Shown: one piece after another, positions 7,726-15,621 of the stretch | How the letters are laid out: the number at the start of each line of letters is the position of its first letter | Numbering within the stretch: the first letter of the stretch is position 1 | DNA from: an uncultured Ferrovibrio sp. | Lineage (GTDB): Bacteria; Pseudomonadota; Alphaproteobacteria; Ferrovibrionales; Ferrovibrionaceae | DNA length: 64,000 bases | NCBI RefSeq assembly: GCF_937960835.1 | Contig: NZ_CALGPC010000006.1 | Span: 186,001 to 250,000, forward strand | Direction of reading: 5' to 3' | Translations under genes and position numbers: made by a program | Notes under the pieces: generated by a model | The model's input: the letters and a program-made list of their open reading frames with translations, nothing else | What the model was told of the DNA's origin: nothing | Databases searched by the model: none

Positions 7726-8775
7726 TCAACGCTGCTTGCACCGGTTCAGGATCTCGGCGGCGATCTGTCCGATTGCCACTTCCGCCTGCACCGCGCCCAT
7801 CAGTTTGGCTGCCTTGGGCATGCCGTAAACCAAACTGGTCGACTCGTCCTGCCCGATGGTCTGGGCGCCGGCCTCCAGCATTTTCTTAAGCCCCGCCGCG
7901 CCGTCCTTGCCCATGCCGGTCAGGATCACGCCGATGGCGTTATGGCCGGCATGCTCGGCAACCGAATTGAACAGCACGTCCACCGACGGACGATGGCCTG
8001 AAACCGGCGGATCATGATTAAGACGGGTGTAATAATGGCCGCCTGAACGGTACAACGTCAGGTGATAGTCGCCCGGTGCGATGTAGACGTGACCAGGGAA
8101 GACACGGACGTTGTCCTTCGCCTCCGAGACCGCCACGGCCGAAAGGGAATCCAGGCGGGCGGCGAAGCTGCCGGTAAAGCGCGGCGGCATATGCTGGGTG
8201 ATCAGGATCGGCGGACTGTCCGGCGGCAGGACCGTGATCACTTCCTTCAGCGCCTCGACGCCGCCGGTGGACGAGCCGATCGCCACGATGATGTCGGTCG
8301 AGTTGAAGCCTGGGCCAGGCGTCAGCCGCTTGGGCGGCTGGTCGGTCGGCCGGCTGCGCGCCACCACGCGGGCGGTGGAGGCCATCTTCACCTTCGAGAT
8401 CAGCTCCTGCTTGATCTCTTCCAGGGCGTGCTTGATGTCGAGGGTGGGCTTGGGCACGAAATCGACCGCGCCCATTTCCAGCGCCTGCATGGTGATCGCC
8501 GCGCCCTTCTGGGTCAGCGTCGATACCATCACGACCGGCATCGGCCGTAGACGCATGATCTTCTCCAGGAAGGAGATGCCGTCCATGTTCGGCATCTCGA
8601 CATCCAGGGTCAGGACGTCGGGATTGAGTTCCTTGATCATGCTGCGCGCGATCAAGGGATCGGGCGCAGCGCCCACGACTTCGATTTCCGGATCGCTCGA
8701 TAAAGCGCTGGTCAGCAACTGGCGGATCAGCGCGCTGTCATCGACGATGAGGACCTTAATTTTTTTGCCCGCCAC
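7726..8775 (-). CDS. cheB: Chemotaxis protein-glutamate methylesterase/glutaminase CheB
   Basis: The 349-residue product has an N-terminal receiver (Asp12-Asp13, acceptor Asp58 in TLDVEMPNMDG, Lys in FVPKP) joined by a Pro/Arg linker to the CheB methylesterase domain. The catalytic Ser is in IGSSTGG, the His in TQHMPPRF, and the Asp in TGMGKDGAAG. It removes methyl groups from receptors when phosphorylated by CheA, opposing CheR. The start is GTG at 8775 behind a GGGGGAAG sequence. It lies 33 bases downstream of cheR. Confidence 0.97.
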   Translation of the reverse strand: MAGKKIKVLIVDDSALIRQLLTSALSSDPEIEVVGAAPDPLIARSMIKELNPDVLTLDVEMPNMDGISFLEKIMRLRPMPVVMVSTLTQKGAAITMQALEMGAVDFVPKPTLDIKHALEEIKQELISKVKMASTARVVARSRPTDQPPKRLTPGPGFNSTDIIVAIGSSTGGVEALKEVITVLPPDSPPILITQHMPPRFTGSFAARLDSLSAVAVSEAKDNVRVFPGHVYIAPGDYHLTLYRSGGHYYTRLNHDPPVSGHRPSVDVLFNSVAEHAGHNAIGVILTGMGKDGAAGLKKMLEAGAQTIGQDESTSLVYGMPKAAKLMGAVQAEVAIGQIAAEILNRCKQR

Positions 8776-8808
8776 TATACTTCCCCCGCCAACCCCTCGT
8801 TAAAGGGG

Positions 8809-9687
8809 TCAGGCAATCTTCCGATGAATGTTACGGCCTAGCAGTTTGAACCGCTCGGTGATGCCAAACAAGTTCTCCGAATGGCCGATGTAGAGAAAAC
8901 CGCCCGGCACAAGAAGGTTGGCGTAGCGGTCAAAAAGCGTGCGCTGCGTGTCCTTGTCGAAATAGATCACCACATTCCGGCAGAAGATCACGTCGAAGGG
9001 GCCCTTCATCGGCCAGTGGCCGATGAGGTTGAGATACTTGAAGCTGACCAGATTGCGGGCATCGGCGCAGAGCTGGACCCTGTCCTCGCCCACAGGCTCG
9101 AAATACTTCCTGGCATCAGGCGGCACGCCTTCCAGCGCACTGACCGGATAGATGCCCTCGGCGCCGCGCCGCACCATCTCGGTGTCGATGTCGGTGGCCA
9201 GGATCTTGGCATCCCACTGCTTGATGTCGGGCATCGACTGCAGGAGCGTGATCGCAATCGAATAGGGTTCCTCGCCGGAGGAGCAGCCCGCCGACCAGAT
9301 GCGCAGCCGGCGTCCCTTGGTGCTGGCGCGGGCACGGATCTCCTGCAGCGCGGTGGTGCCCAGATGCTCGAAATGATGGTTCTCGCGGAAGAACTTGGTC
9401 AGGTTGGTCGTTAACGCATTCAGCGTCGTGCCAAGCTCGTCGCGGCCCTCATCGGAACCGATGAATTCGATATACTGCCGGAAGCTCTTCATGCCGAGCC
9501 GGCGCAGGCGCTTGGCCAGCCGGGCATAGACCATGTTCTGCTTGGTCGGGCCGAGCTCGATCCCGGTGCGCTCCTTCAGCATGGCGCGGAGGAAGGCGTA
9601 GTCTTCCAGCGAGAAGCTGAATTCCCGATCCTCCGGCGAGGGCGCTTCGATCGTCCTGTTATCCCGCGTACGGGTTTCGATGGTCAT
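8809..9687 (-). CDS. cheR: Chemotaxis protein methyltransferase CheR
   Basis: The 292-residue product has the helical N-terminal CheR domain (FLRAMLKERTGIELGPTKQNMVYARL) and the SAM-binding domain with RIWSAGCSSGEEPYSIAI, ILATDIDTEMVRRGAEG, FDVIFCRNVVIYFD and GFLYIGHSENLF. It methylates glutamates of chemoreceptors. I place the start at ATG 9687, 23 bases after the cheW stop, because the family begins here; an open extension to 9759 would overlap cheW heavily. Confidence 0.96.
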   Translation of the reverse strand: MTIETRTRDNRTIEAPSPEDREFSFSLEDYAFLRAMLKERTGIELGPTKQNMVYARLAKRLRRLGMKSFRQYIEFIGSDEGRDELGTTLNALTTNLTKFFRENHHFEHLGTTALQEIRARASTKGRRLRIWSAGCSSGEEPYSIAITLLQSMPDIKQWDAKILATDIDTEMVRRGAEGIYPVSALEGVPPDARKYFEPVGEDRVQLCADARNLVSFKYLNLIGHWPMKGPFDVIFCRNVVIYFDKDTQRTLFDRYANLLVPGGFLYIGHSENLFGITERFKLLGRNIHRKIA

Positions 9688-9709
9688 CGCCGGGCCATGG
9701 CTGGTTGGG

Positions 9710-10252
9710 TCAGGCTGCGGCCTCCGCCGGGCCACCGAGCATCGGCCGGTCGACGCCATCGGCGGCTTCCAGCATGCGGCCGGAGAACATCTGCTCCAGG
9801 CCGATCAGGCCGACCATGCGCTCGCCGACGGTGATCAGGCCTTCCATGAAGCCGATGCCGTTGACCTGCTCCATGCTGGGCATCGGGCGGACTTCGTCTT
9901 CGTTGACGGTGATGATGTCGGACACCGCATCGACCAGGATGCCGACGATGCGCGAGGCCACCGAAACGATGATGACGACGTTGTACTTGGTCGGCTCCGT
10001 GCGCGGCATGCCGAAACGGGCGCGCAGATCGAAGATCGGCACGATGGCGCCGCGCATGTTGATCACGCCGCGCACCACTTCCGGCGTGTTCGGCAGCGGC
10101 GTGGTTTCCGACCAGGCGCGGATTTCGCGCACCGCCATGATATCGACGCCGTATTCCTCGTTCCCGACAGTGAACGAGACAAGCTGAATGCTGCGGCCGG
10201 AACGGCTGCCCTGCTCGTTGGTGTTGTCGTTGCGCGGTTCGGCTGATGCCAT
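9710..10252 (-). CDS. cheW: Chemotaxis coupling protein CheW
   Basis: The 180-residue product is a single CheW-like SH3-type domain: IQLVSFTVGNEEYGVDIMAV, LPNTPEVVRGVINMRGAIVP and VSDIITVNEDEVRP are family landmarks. It tethers CheA to receptors. It has an extra, acidic C-terminal tail of about 25 residues. A GGAGG lies before the ATG, and the gene follows cheA by 17 bases. Confidence 0.95.
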   Translation of the reverse strand: MASAEPRNDNTNEQGSRSGRSIQLVSFTVGNEEYGVDIMAVREIRAWSETTPLPNTPEVVRGVINMRGAIVPIFDLRARFGMPRTEPTKYNVVIIVSVASRIVGILVDAVSDIITVNEDEVRPMPSMEQVNGIGFMEGLITVGERMVGLIGLEQMFSGRMLEAADGVDRPMLGGPAEAAA

Positions 10253-10269
10253 GACGACGGCCTCCTGCT

Positions 10270-12531
10270 TCAGGCGCTGGCCTGCATGGCCGGCGCGGGG
10301 AGGCGCGCGGCCTGCTGGGTGGGACGCTGTTGAACTTCGTGTTCGGCGATGTACTTGATGCCGGCCACGTCGAGAATGAGCGACACGCGGCCGTTGCCGA
10401 GGATGGTGGCGGCGCCGACACCGCGGATCGGGTCGAAATTCTCTTCCAGGCTTTTGATAACCACCTGCTGCTGGCCGACGATCTCGTCCACCACGAGGCC
10501 CATCTTCGAGCCGTCTTCGAGTTCGACGATGATCACCAGGGCCTTGGTCGGATCATCGATGCCGTTCGGCACCTTGAAGATGCGATGCAGGTAGACCAGC
10601 GGGACGTATTCGCCGCGGATGCGCAGCAATTCGCTCTGGTTGGCGACGATGTTGATCTGGTCCGGCTCCGGCCGCAGGCTTTCCACGATGTTGGCCAGCG
10701 GCAGGATGTAGGACTGCTCACCGACGCGCAGCACCATGCCATCCAGCACGGCCAGCGTCAGCGGCAGGGTGAGGATGAAGCTCGATCCTTGGCCCGGGCG
10801 CGACTGGATATGCACGCGGCCGCCGAGCGACTGGATGTTCTGGCGCACCACGTCCATGCCGACGCCGCGGCCGGAAATGTTGGACACCGTGTCGGCGGTC
10901 GAGAAGCCGGGCAGGAAGATCAGGTTGTCGATCTCCTCGTTGCTCAGCACCGCGTCGGGGGCGATCAGCTTCTTCTCGATCGCCTTCTTCATCACCTTCT
11001 CGCGGTTGATGCCGCGGCCGTCATCCGAAATCTCGATGACGATGCGGCCGCCGCGCTGATCGGCGGAGACATGGATCACGCCCTCAGGCGGCTTGCCGAC
11101 GGCGATGCGCTCTTCCGGGCTCTCGATGCCATGGTCGCAGGAATTGCGGATCATGTGGGTGAGCGGATCGCCGAGCTGCTCGATCACCGTCTTGTCGATC
11201 TCGGTGTTCTCGCCGCTCATGTCGAGGCGGATCTTCTTGTTGGTCATCATCGCCAGCTCGCGCACCAGGCGCGGCAGGCGGGCAAACACGCTCTTCACCG
11301 GCTGGGCGCGCATCGCCATCACGCTTTCCTGCAGATCGCGGATGTGATGCGACAGTTCGGCCAGGCCGTTGGCAAGCTCAGGATGCTGATCGGCGTGCAG
11401 GTGTTCGGTCTGCTGCGCGATCATCGCATGGGTAATCACCAGCTCGCCGACCATGTTGACCAGCTTGTCGACGCGGTCGAGATCGACGCGGATGGAGCGG
11501 ACGGTCTTGCTTTCGCCATGCTTGGCTTCGCCGCCAGCCGCGCCGGCGGCATCGGGCTTGGCTGCGGCGGCAGGCTTGGGCGGTACGGCGGCCGCCGTGC
11601 TGGCAGCGGCGCTCGGCGCGGCGGCCGGCTTGATCTCCAGCTTCGGCGCGGCGGCGGCGGCTTCAGCTGCAGCCTGTTTGGCCTCGGCGCTTTCGGCCGC
11701 GGGCGGATTGAGGCAGGTGATCTCCAGCTCGCAATCGTCGAGCACGAACTCGAAGACGTCGCGGATCGCCTGCTCGCCCTTGTCGGTCTCGATCTCGAAT
11801 TCCCACTTGATGTAGGCGCCTTCGGGATGGATCTGGTCGAGCGGCGGGATGTTGTCGGCATTGGCGCGCGCCAGGAAGCCGCCCAGCTCCTTCAGCTCGC
11901 GGATCAGGATCAGCGGCTCGTTGGCGCGCTGATACAGCGCATCGCGCGGCGTGAACTTGACGAGATACTTCAGCAGCGGCGCCTTGGCCGGAGCCGCCGG
12001 CGCAGCAGCGGCAGCCGCAGCCGGCGCGGCCGGGGCATCGGCGGCCGGCGCGTCGTTCATCAGGACATCGGGGCCGCCGGCGGCAAGCTGGGCATCCAGC
12101 GCGGCCAGTTCGGCATCGGCGGCATTGGGATCGGCATTGACGCCAACCGTGGCGGCGAGATCGATCAGCGCCTTGCGGCCTTCGTTCTCATGCTCGGCTG
12201 GCAGCTCGGTGTCGTTCTGCGCGGCGCGCACCAGGTCGGACAGGATGTCGGCGCAGCGCAGGACCAGCAGGACGGAATCCGGCGTCGGCTCCAGGCGGCC
12301 GTCGCGCATCAGGTCGAGAACGGTTTCGAAGATATGGGCGAAATTGACCAGACGGTCGAAGCCGAAGGCACCCGCGCCGCCCTTGATCGAGTGGATGGCG
12401 CGGAAGACGGCATGCAGGGTGTTGTTGTCACCCTCGCCGGACTGAAGGGCCATCAGATGGCCTTCCATGTCTCCAAGCAGTTCCTCGCATTCGGCGAAGA
12501 AGGTCTGTTTGAACTGGGCTAAATCATCCAT
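10270..12531 (-). CDS. cheA: Chemotaxis histidine kinase CheA
   Basis: The 753-residue product has the expected order: P1 Hpt domain with phospho-acceptor His47 in AIHSIKGGAGAFGF; an Ala/Pro linker; a regulatory-binding domain beginning LLKYLVKFTPRDALYQRANE (about 195-285), the form found in alphaproteobacterial CheA; a long Ala/Pro/Lys linker; the dimerisation helices after KTVRSIRVDLDRVDKLVNMV; the kinase domain with N-box MIRNSCDHGIE, G1 DDGRGIN and G2 GRGVGMDVV; and the C-terminal CheW-like P5 domain. It phosphorylates CheY and CheB in response to receptors. It lies centrally in the operon, 42 bases after cheY. Confidence 0.97.
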   Translation of the reverse strand: MDDLAQFKQTFFAECEELLGDMEGHLMALQSGEGDNNTLHAVFRAIHSIKGGAGAFGFDRLVNFAHIFETVLDLMRDGRLEPTPDSVLLVLRCADILSDLVRAAQNDTELPAEHENEGRKALIDLAATVGVNADPNAADAELAALDAQLAAGGPDVLMNDAPAADAPAAPAAAAAAAPAAPAKAPLLKYLVKFTPRDALYQRANEPLILIRELKELGGFLARANADNIPPLDQIHPEGAYIKWEFEIETDKGEQAIRDVFEFVLDDCELEITCLNPPAAESAEAKQAAAEAAAAAPKLEIKPAAAPSAAASTAAAVPPKPAAAAKPDAAGAAGGEAKHGESKTVRSIRVDLDRVDKLVNMVGELVITHAMIAQQTEHLHADQHPELANGLAELSHHIRDLQESVMAMRAQPVKSVFARLPRLVRELAMMTNKKIRLDMSGENTEIDKTVIEQLGDPLTHMIRNSCDHGIESPEERIAVGKPPEGVIHVSADQRGGRIVIEISDDGRGINREKVMKKAIEKKLIAPDAVLSNEEIDNLIFLPGFSTADTVSNISGRGVGMDVVRQNIQSLGGRVHIQSRPGQGSSFILTLPLTLAVLDGMVLRVGEQSYILPLANIVESLRPEPDQINIVANQSELLRIRGEYVPLVYLHRIFKVPNGIDDPTKALVIIVELEDGSKMGLVVDEIVGQQQVVIKSLEENFDPIRGVGAATILGNGRVSLILDVAGIKYIAEHEVQQRPTQQAARLPAPAMQASA

Positions 12532-12573
12532 AGGGCGCGTCCCGCTTCTGCTCCGCGACTCCGTTCTGCATGC

Positions 12574-12939
12574 TTAAGGGCTGACCTTGCGGATCACCTC
12601 GAGCAGCTTGCCCGGATCAAAAGGTTTCACGATCCAGCCGGTAGCGCCGGCCGCGCGGCCTTCCTGCTTCTTGGCCTGGCTGCTTTCGGTCGTGAGAATG
12701 AGCACCGGCGTGGCCTTGTTCTTGGCCTTTTTCCGCAGTTCCTTGATGAAGGTGATGCCGTCCATCACCGGCATGTTGATGTCGGTGATGATGACGTCGA
12801 CATCGTTGTCGTCGAGGAGGTCCAGCCCTTCCTGTCCGTTCTCGCCCTGGATGACCTGATAGCCGCCCTGCTTCAGCGCGAACTGAAGCATCTGCAGCAT
12901 GGTCTTGGAATCATCGACGGTAAGAACCGTTTTCGTCAT
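12574..12939 (-). CDS. cheY: CheY-type response regulator (first of the cluster)
   Basis: The 121-residue product is an intact receiver: Asp9-Asp10, acceptor Asp53 in ITDINMPVMDG, Thr in LILTTES and Lys in WIVKPFDP. Its start ATG at 12939 overlaps the stop of the STAS gene as ATGA, which argues for translational coupling; an in-frame ATG 15 bases earlier is less likely. Position next to cheA and sequence type make this the best candidate for the main flagellar-motor CheY. Confidence 0.95.
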   Translation of the reverse strand: MTKTVLTVDDSKTMLQMLQFALKQGGYQVIQGENGQEGLDLLDDNDVDVIITDINMPVMDGITFIKELRKKAKNKATPVLILTTESSQAKKQEGRAAGATGWIVKPFDPGKLLEVIRKVSP

Positions 12940-13250
12940 GTTTGTACCGGCCATTTCATGAGATACGAGAACAGGCCCAGATCGTCGAAGGCAGTTACGA
13001 AGGAATCGCTGGGTGATTTGATGACGAAGGAGATGCCGTTCTGCTCCATATGCTGGGCAGCGGACAGCAGGATCTGCACGCAGGGAGTGGAGAGGCGGTC
13101 CACCGCCGAAGCGTCGATTACCACCTTTCCGCCTTGAGCCATAATCTCGTGGAAACTGTGTAACAGCGGTTCCGCGGCGCGCAAGTCCATGCTCGCCACG
13201 AGCCCAAGCTGGGTCACGTCATCCGACCTGGTAATTGTGAACGGCTCCAT
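12936..13250 (-). CDS. STAS domain protein of the che cluster
   Basis: The 104-residue product is a single STAS domain, the fold of SpoIIAA-like anti-sigma-factor antagonists: a conserved VVIDASAVDRLSTPCVQILL core places a Ser/Thr-rich loop (RLSTPC) where antagonists are phosphorylated. In alphaproteobacterial che operons such proteins are common first genes, but their role is not well settled. ATG at 13250 follows a GGGGGAAG sequence. It overlaps cheY by four bases. Confidence 0.88.
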   Translation of the reverse strand: MEPFTITRSDDVTQLGLVASMDLRAAEPLLHSFHEIMAQGGKVVIDASAVDRLSTPCVQILLSAAQHMEQNGISFVIKSPSDSFVTAFDDLGLFSYLMKWPVQT

Positions 13251-13431
13251 GTACTTCCCCCTCGACTCCCCCACCAGCGGGAGCCTGCCTACACCGCCAA
13301 AAGCGATGCCGGGCGTCGTTCAAATGCAGCCTAGCCGAGGGTGTTTCGGGACGGAAGGGGGATGACGCCGACATTACTAAAAAACCACAACTCCGTCCGA
13401 GGGTTCGGAGCCGGGCGGGGGCGCAAAACCC

Positions 13432-13965
13432 TTACTGGGCGCGGCCCAGATCGATCGTCATGCGCTGGCGCGCCTGCATGGCCAGCTTGATGTCCTGGTA
13501 GCGCTGGCGCAGCTCCTGGCGGGTGCCGCCGGCGAGCTGAAACATCAGCATGATGGCGCTTTCCAGGTCATCGGCGCAGCGGCCAATGCTTTCCAGATCG
13601 CCGTCAGGCATTTCGGTCACCCCGAGTTGCCGGAGGTAATCCACAATCCATAAAGAGTGAACTGCAAGTTGTGACAGCGACAGCCCGTGAAACCGGGTTT
13701 CGGTATTGAAGCGCTCGTTGATGCGCGGCAGCGTCATCGCCGGCGCAGGCGGTTCGGACTCGATATCTTCGACGTCGACATCGATCACCACATCTTCGCG
13801 GAAACCGGACGTCTCGAATTCCGATTCGGCCGCGCAGCCGGCATCTTCGGTAAAGGAAGGATCGGACAGATCGGCCGCTTCGACAAGCGCGCCCTCGCGA
13901 TCATCGAGATCGCGTTCGGCCCGCTCCAAGCACAACCCCTGATCTAAATCCACAGGTATTTCCAT
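13432..13965 (-). CDS. Unrecognised acidic protein of the che cluster
   Basis: I do not recognise this family. The 177-residue product is strongly acidic and low in structure for the first 80-90 residues, then has a more conserved-looking half with LPRINERFNTETRFHGLSLS and helical segments ending in QARQRMTIDLGRAQ. No catalytic motif is visible. The start is uncertain: ATG at 13965 is used, but the frame stays open to a TTG at 14025. Gaps of about 180 bases on either side mean it may have its own promoter. Its location inside the che cluster suggests a signalling role. Confidence 0.65.
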   Translation of the reverse strand: MEIPVDLDQGLCLERAERDLDDREGALVEAADLSDPSFTEDAGCAAESEFETSGFREDVVIDVDVEDIESEPPAPAMTLPRINERFNTETRFHGLSLSQLAVHSLWIVDYLRQLGVTEMPDGDLESIGRCADDLESAIMLMFQLAGGTRQELRQRYQDIKLAMQARQRMTIDLGRAQ

Positions 13966-14135
13966 CCCTGTCGGTGGAAGCACTGTCAGAATATTTGTCC
14001 GCGAATCGGCCGCAGCCGATTGCAAGCCGAAATTACCGTATCGCGAATCGGGGGGTCAAGAATGAACCGCTAGATCACGGGTTTGTCACGCCGCGCGGCC
14101 ACAATTTCTAGCGATTTGAGCCAAGACCAAGCGAC

Positions 14136-14702
14136 TCAGCCGCGGCCGCTGATTCGGGCGCCGGTTTTCAGCACAACCTTCTCCAGGCCGCTGATCAGTT
14201 CGCGGCCCAGCGCGCCGCCATCGCCGCTGACTTTCTGGCTCAGCACCACATACAGCGCATCGATATGGGCGCTGACGATCTGCGAGCTCACCTTGGCGCC
14301 TTCATGGTTCAGGCAATGCTCAAGATAATTGCTCAGGATATGCGTGATCTCTGTGATCAGCGGGAAGCCGAAAGTGCCGCCCAGCCCCTTCATGTCCCAG
14401 CAGATGCGCAGCATCTTCCTCACGCCATCGGGATCGTCGAGGCTGGTCGAGCGCAGTTTCTCGAAGGTTTGCCGCATGCGGTCGAGATCGGCATCGGCCC
14501 ATTGCGCATACATCTTGTGGCCAAGCACCTGGATGGCGATTTCGGCTTCCTTCAGCGCTTCCTTGTCGATGCCGCCGACGCCGACCTTCATCTTCAGGTA
14601 ATTCGGCGGCGTGACGAATTCCGCCTTGCTGCGGCTGTCTGCCTTTGCCTCGGCCGCCGGTTGTTCCCCGGTCGCCGGAATGTTGCGATCTTCGTCAGCC
14701 AT
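14136..14702 (-). CDS. Hpt-like protein lacking the phosphorylatable histidine
   Basis: The 188-residue product has an Hpt-type helix-bundle signature MLRICWDMKGLGGTFGFPLI (residues 97-116). In true Hpt domains the first position of the H-x-x-K-G motif is His; here residue 102 is Trp (codon TGG), while Lys105 and Gly106 are kept. It therefore should not carry phosphate, although it could still bind receivers. The first 35 residues are polar and probably disordered. It lies between the CheZ-like and the unknown gene on the same strand. Start ATG at 14702; an upstream extension of 11 codons is less likely. Confidence 0.75.
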   Translation of the reverse strand: MADEDRNIPATGEQPAAEAKADSRSKAEFVTPPNYLKMKVGVGGIDKEALKEAEIAIQVLGHKMYAQWADADLDRMRQTFEKLRSTSLDDPDGVRKMLRICWDMKGLGGTFGFPLITEITHILSNYLEHCLNHEGAKVSSQIVSAHIDALYVVLSQKVSGDGGALGRELISGLEKVVLKTGARISGRG

Positions 14703-14778
14703 GACTGCTATCCCCGTCCAATGGCCTGCCGGCATTCCCCCATTGAAACCCCTTCACGGGCAAAGCCCCCCAGCCCGC

Positions 14779-15285
14779 TTAGAAAAACTCGATGTCCGAC
14801 CCATTGGCATCGCGGCCGTTGCGCCGGCTGGCCTCGCCGTTTTCCGCCCCGCCCATCAGGAAGTGGTGGAAATGCGTCCGCACCTGCTCCAGCGTCTGGC
14901 TGGCGATCAGCCCCTCGCCCCAGCCGGCTGCCCGTTCGGTCAGCTTCGGCGCCCAGTCCCGCCCGGACTGGTCGCGGATGATGTCCTCCACATAGCGCAG
15001 GGCGTTGATGACATGCTGCTGCCGCTGGCTGCGCAGGTCGTCGCTCTGCATCAGGCTGACCACCTCGTCCATGACCCGCGAGCCCGGCAACTGCTTGCCC
15101 AGCTCGACCAGCTTGGCGGCAAAGGCCTGGGCGGTGTCGCTCTGGGCCTTCTGCAGGTCCTCGATCTCCTCCTTGATGGCAAGCAGGACCAGCGCGACGA
15201 AATCGATCAGTTCGCGCGCCGATGCGGACGGAACCGTGGCTGCTTCCGTAGTATCTGGATGCGAACGAAATGTATTTTGTGGCAC
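14779..15285 (-). CDS. CheZ-like candidate phosphatase of the che cluster
   Basis: The 168-residue product is mostly helical. Its central segment SLMQSDDLRSQRQQHVINAL contains Asp83-x3-Gln87, the same spacing as the catalytic D-x3-Q of CheZ-type CheY-P phosphatases. The C-terminus ends in an isolated acidic-hydrophobic peptide (GSDIEFF) after a Gly/Arg/Asn-rich linker, as in proteins that tether CheY through a terminal helix. It is the first minus-strand gene of the cluster, with a GTG start at 15285. Whole-length similarity to CheZ is not obvious, so the assignment is an inference. Confidence 0.6.
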   Translation of the reverse strand: MPQNTFRSHPDTTEAATVPSASARELIDFVALVLLAIKEEIEDLQKAQSDTAQAFAAKLVELGKQLPGSRVMDEVVSLMQSDDLRSQRQQHVINALRYVEDIIRDQSGRDWAPKLTERAAGWGEGLIASQTLEQVRTHFHHFLMGGAENGEASRRNGRDANGSDIEFF

Positions 15286-15621
15286 GCCTGCGCCTTCCCC
15301 TCAGGGGCGATTGTTCCATAACCGCGCGCGATTTGCACCATGCGGCGCAATCCGAAGGCAGTTAATTCTCTATACTCCGGCCTGACGGCAATAGGGGATT
15401 AATTCTTGGCTATGCGACTTGGGGTTGCTTTCGCCTAAAGTCGAAGCAGGATGCACAGTCATCGCCCATTCTTCGGCGGGCTCGCTTCGGCGGGCGAGCC
15501 GCCCGGCCGCAGGCCCGGCCCCGAGGCCGGGGCAGCCCCGCAGGTTATCGTTTGCCAACCCCTTGGACCATATGGCGTCTGGGGAAAACATGGTAACAAG
15601 CCGGGTGTAAGGGTAGGCAGA
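15286..15621. other. Divergent intergenic region of the che locus with GC-rich hairpins
   Basis: These 336 bases separate the two arms of the chemotaxis locus and must hold both promoters. The left part (15355-15420) is AT-rich and the likely promoter zone. The right part (15479-15545) has strong hairpins: GGCTCGC (15479-15485) with GCGAGCC (15494-15500), and GCCCCG/CGGGGC closely spaced near 15525-15540. They lie in the probable 5-prime leader of the pentapeptide gene. I see no gene. Confidence 0.6.

Noticed and set aside
10330..12522. 730-codon open frame on the plus strand across cheA
   Set aside because: It is antisense to a complete cheA with all catalytic motifs; long antisense frames are expected in GC-rich coding DNA. 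It shows no family motif.
15451..15621. N-terminal extension of the pentapeptide protein
   Set aside because: It passes through GC-rich hairpins and has no family match; ATG 15622 has a good ribosome site.
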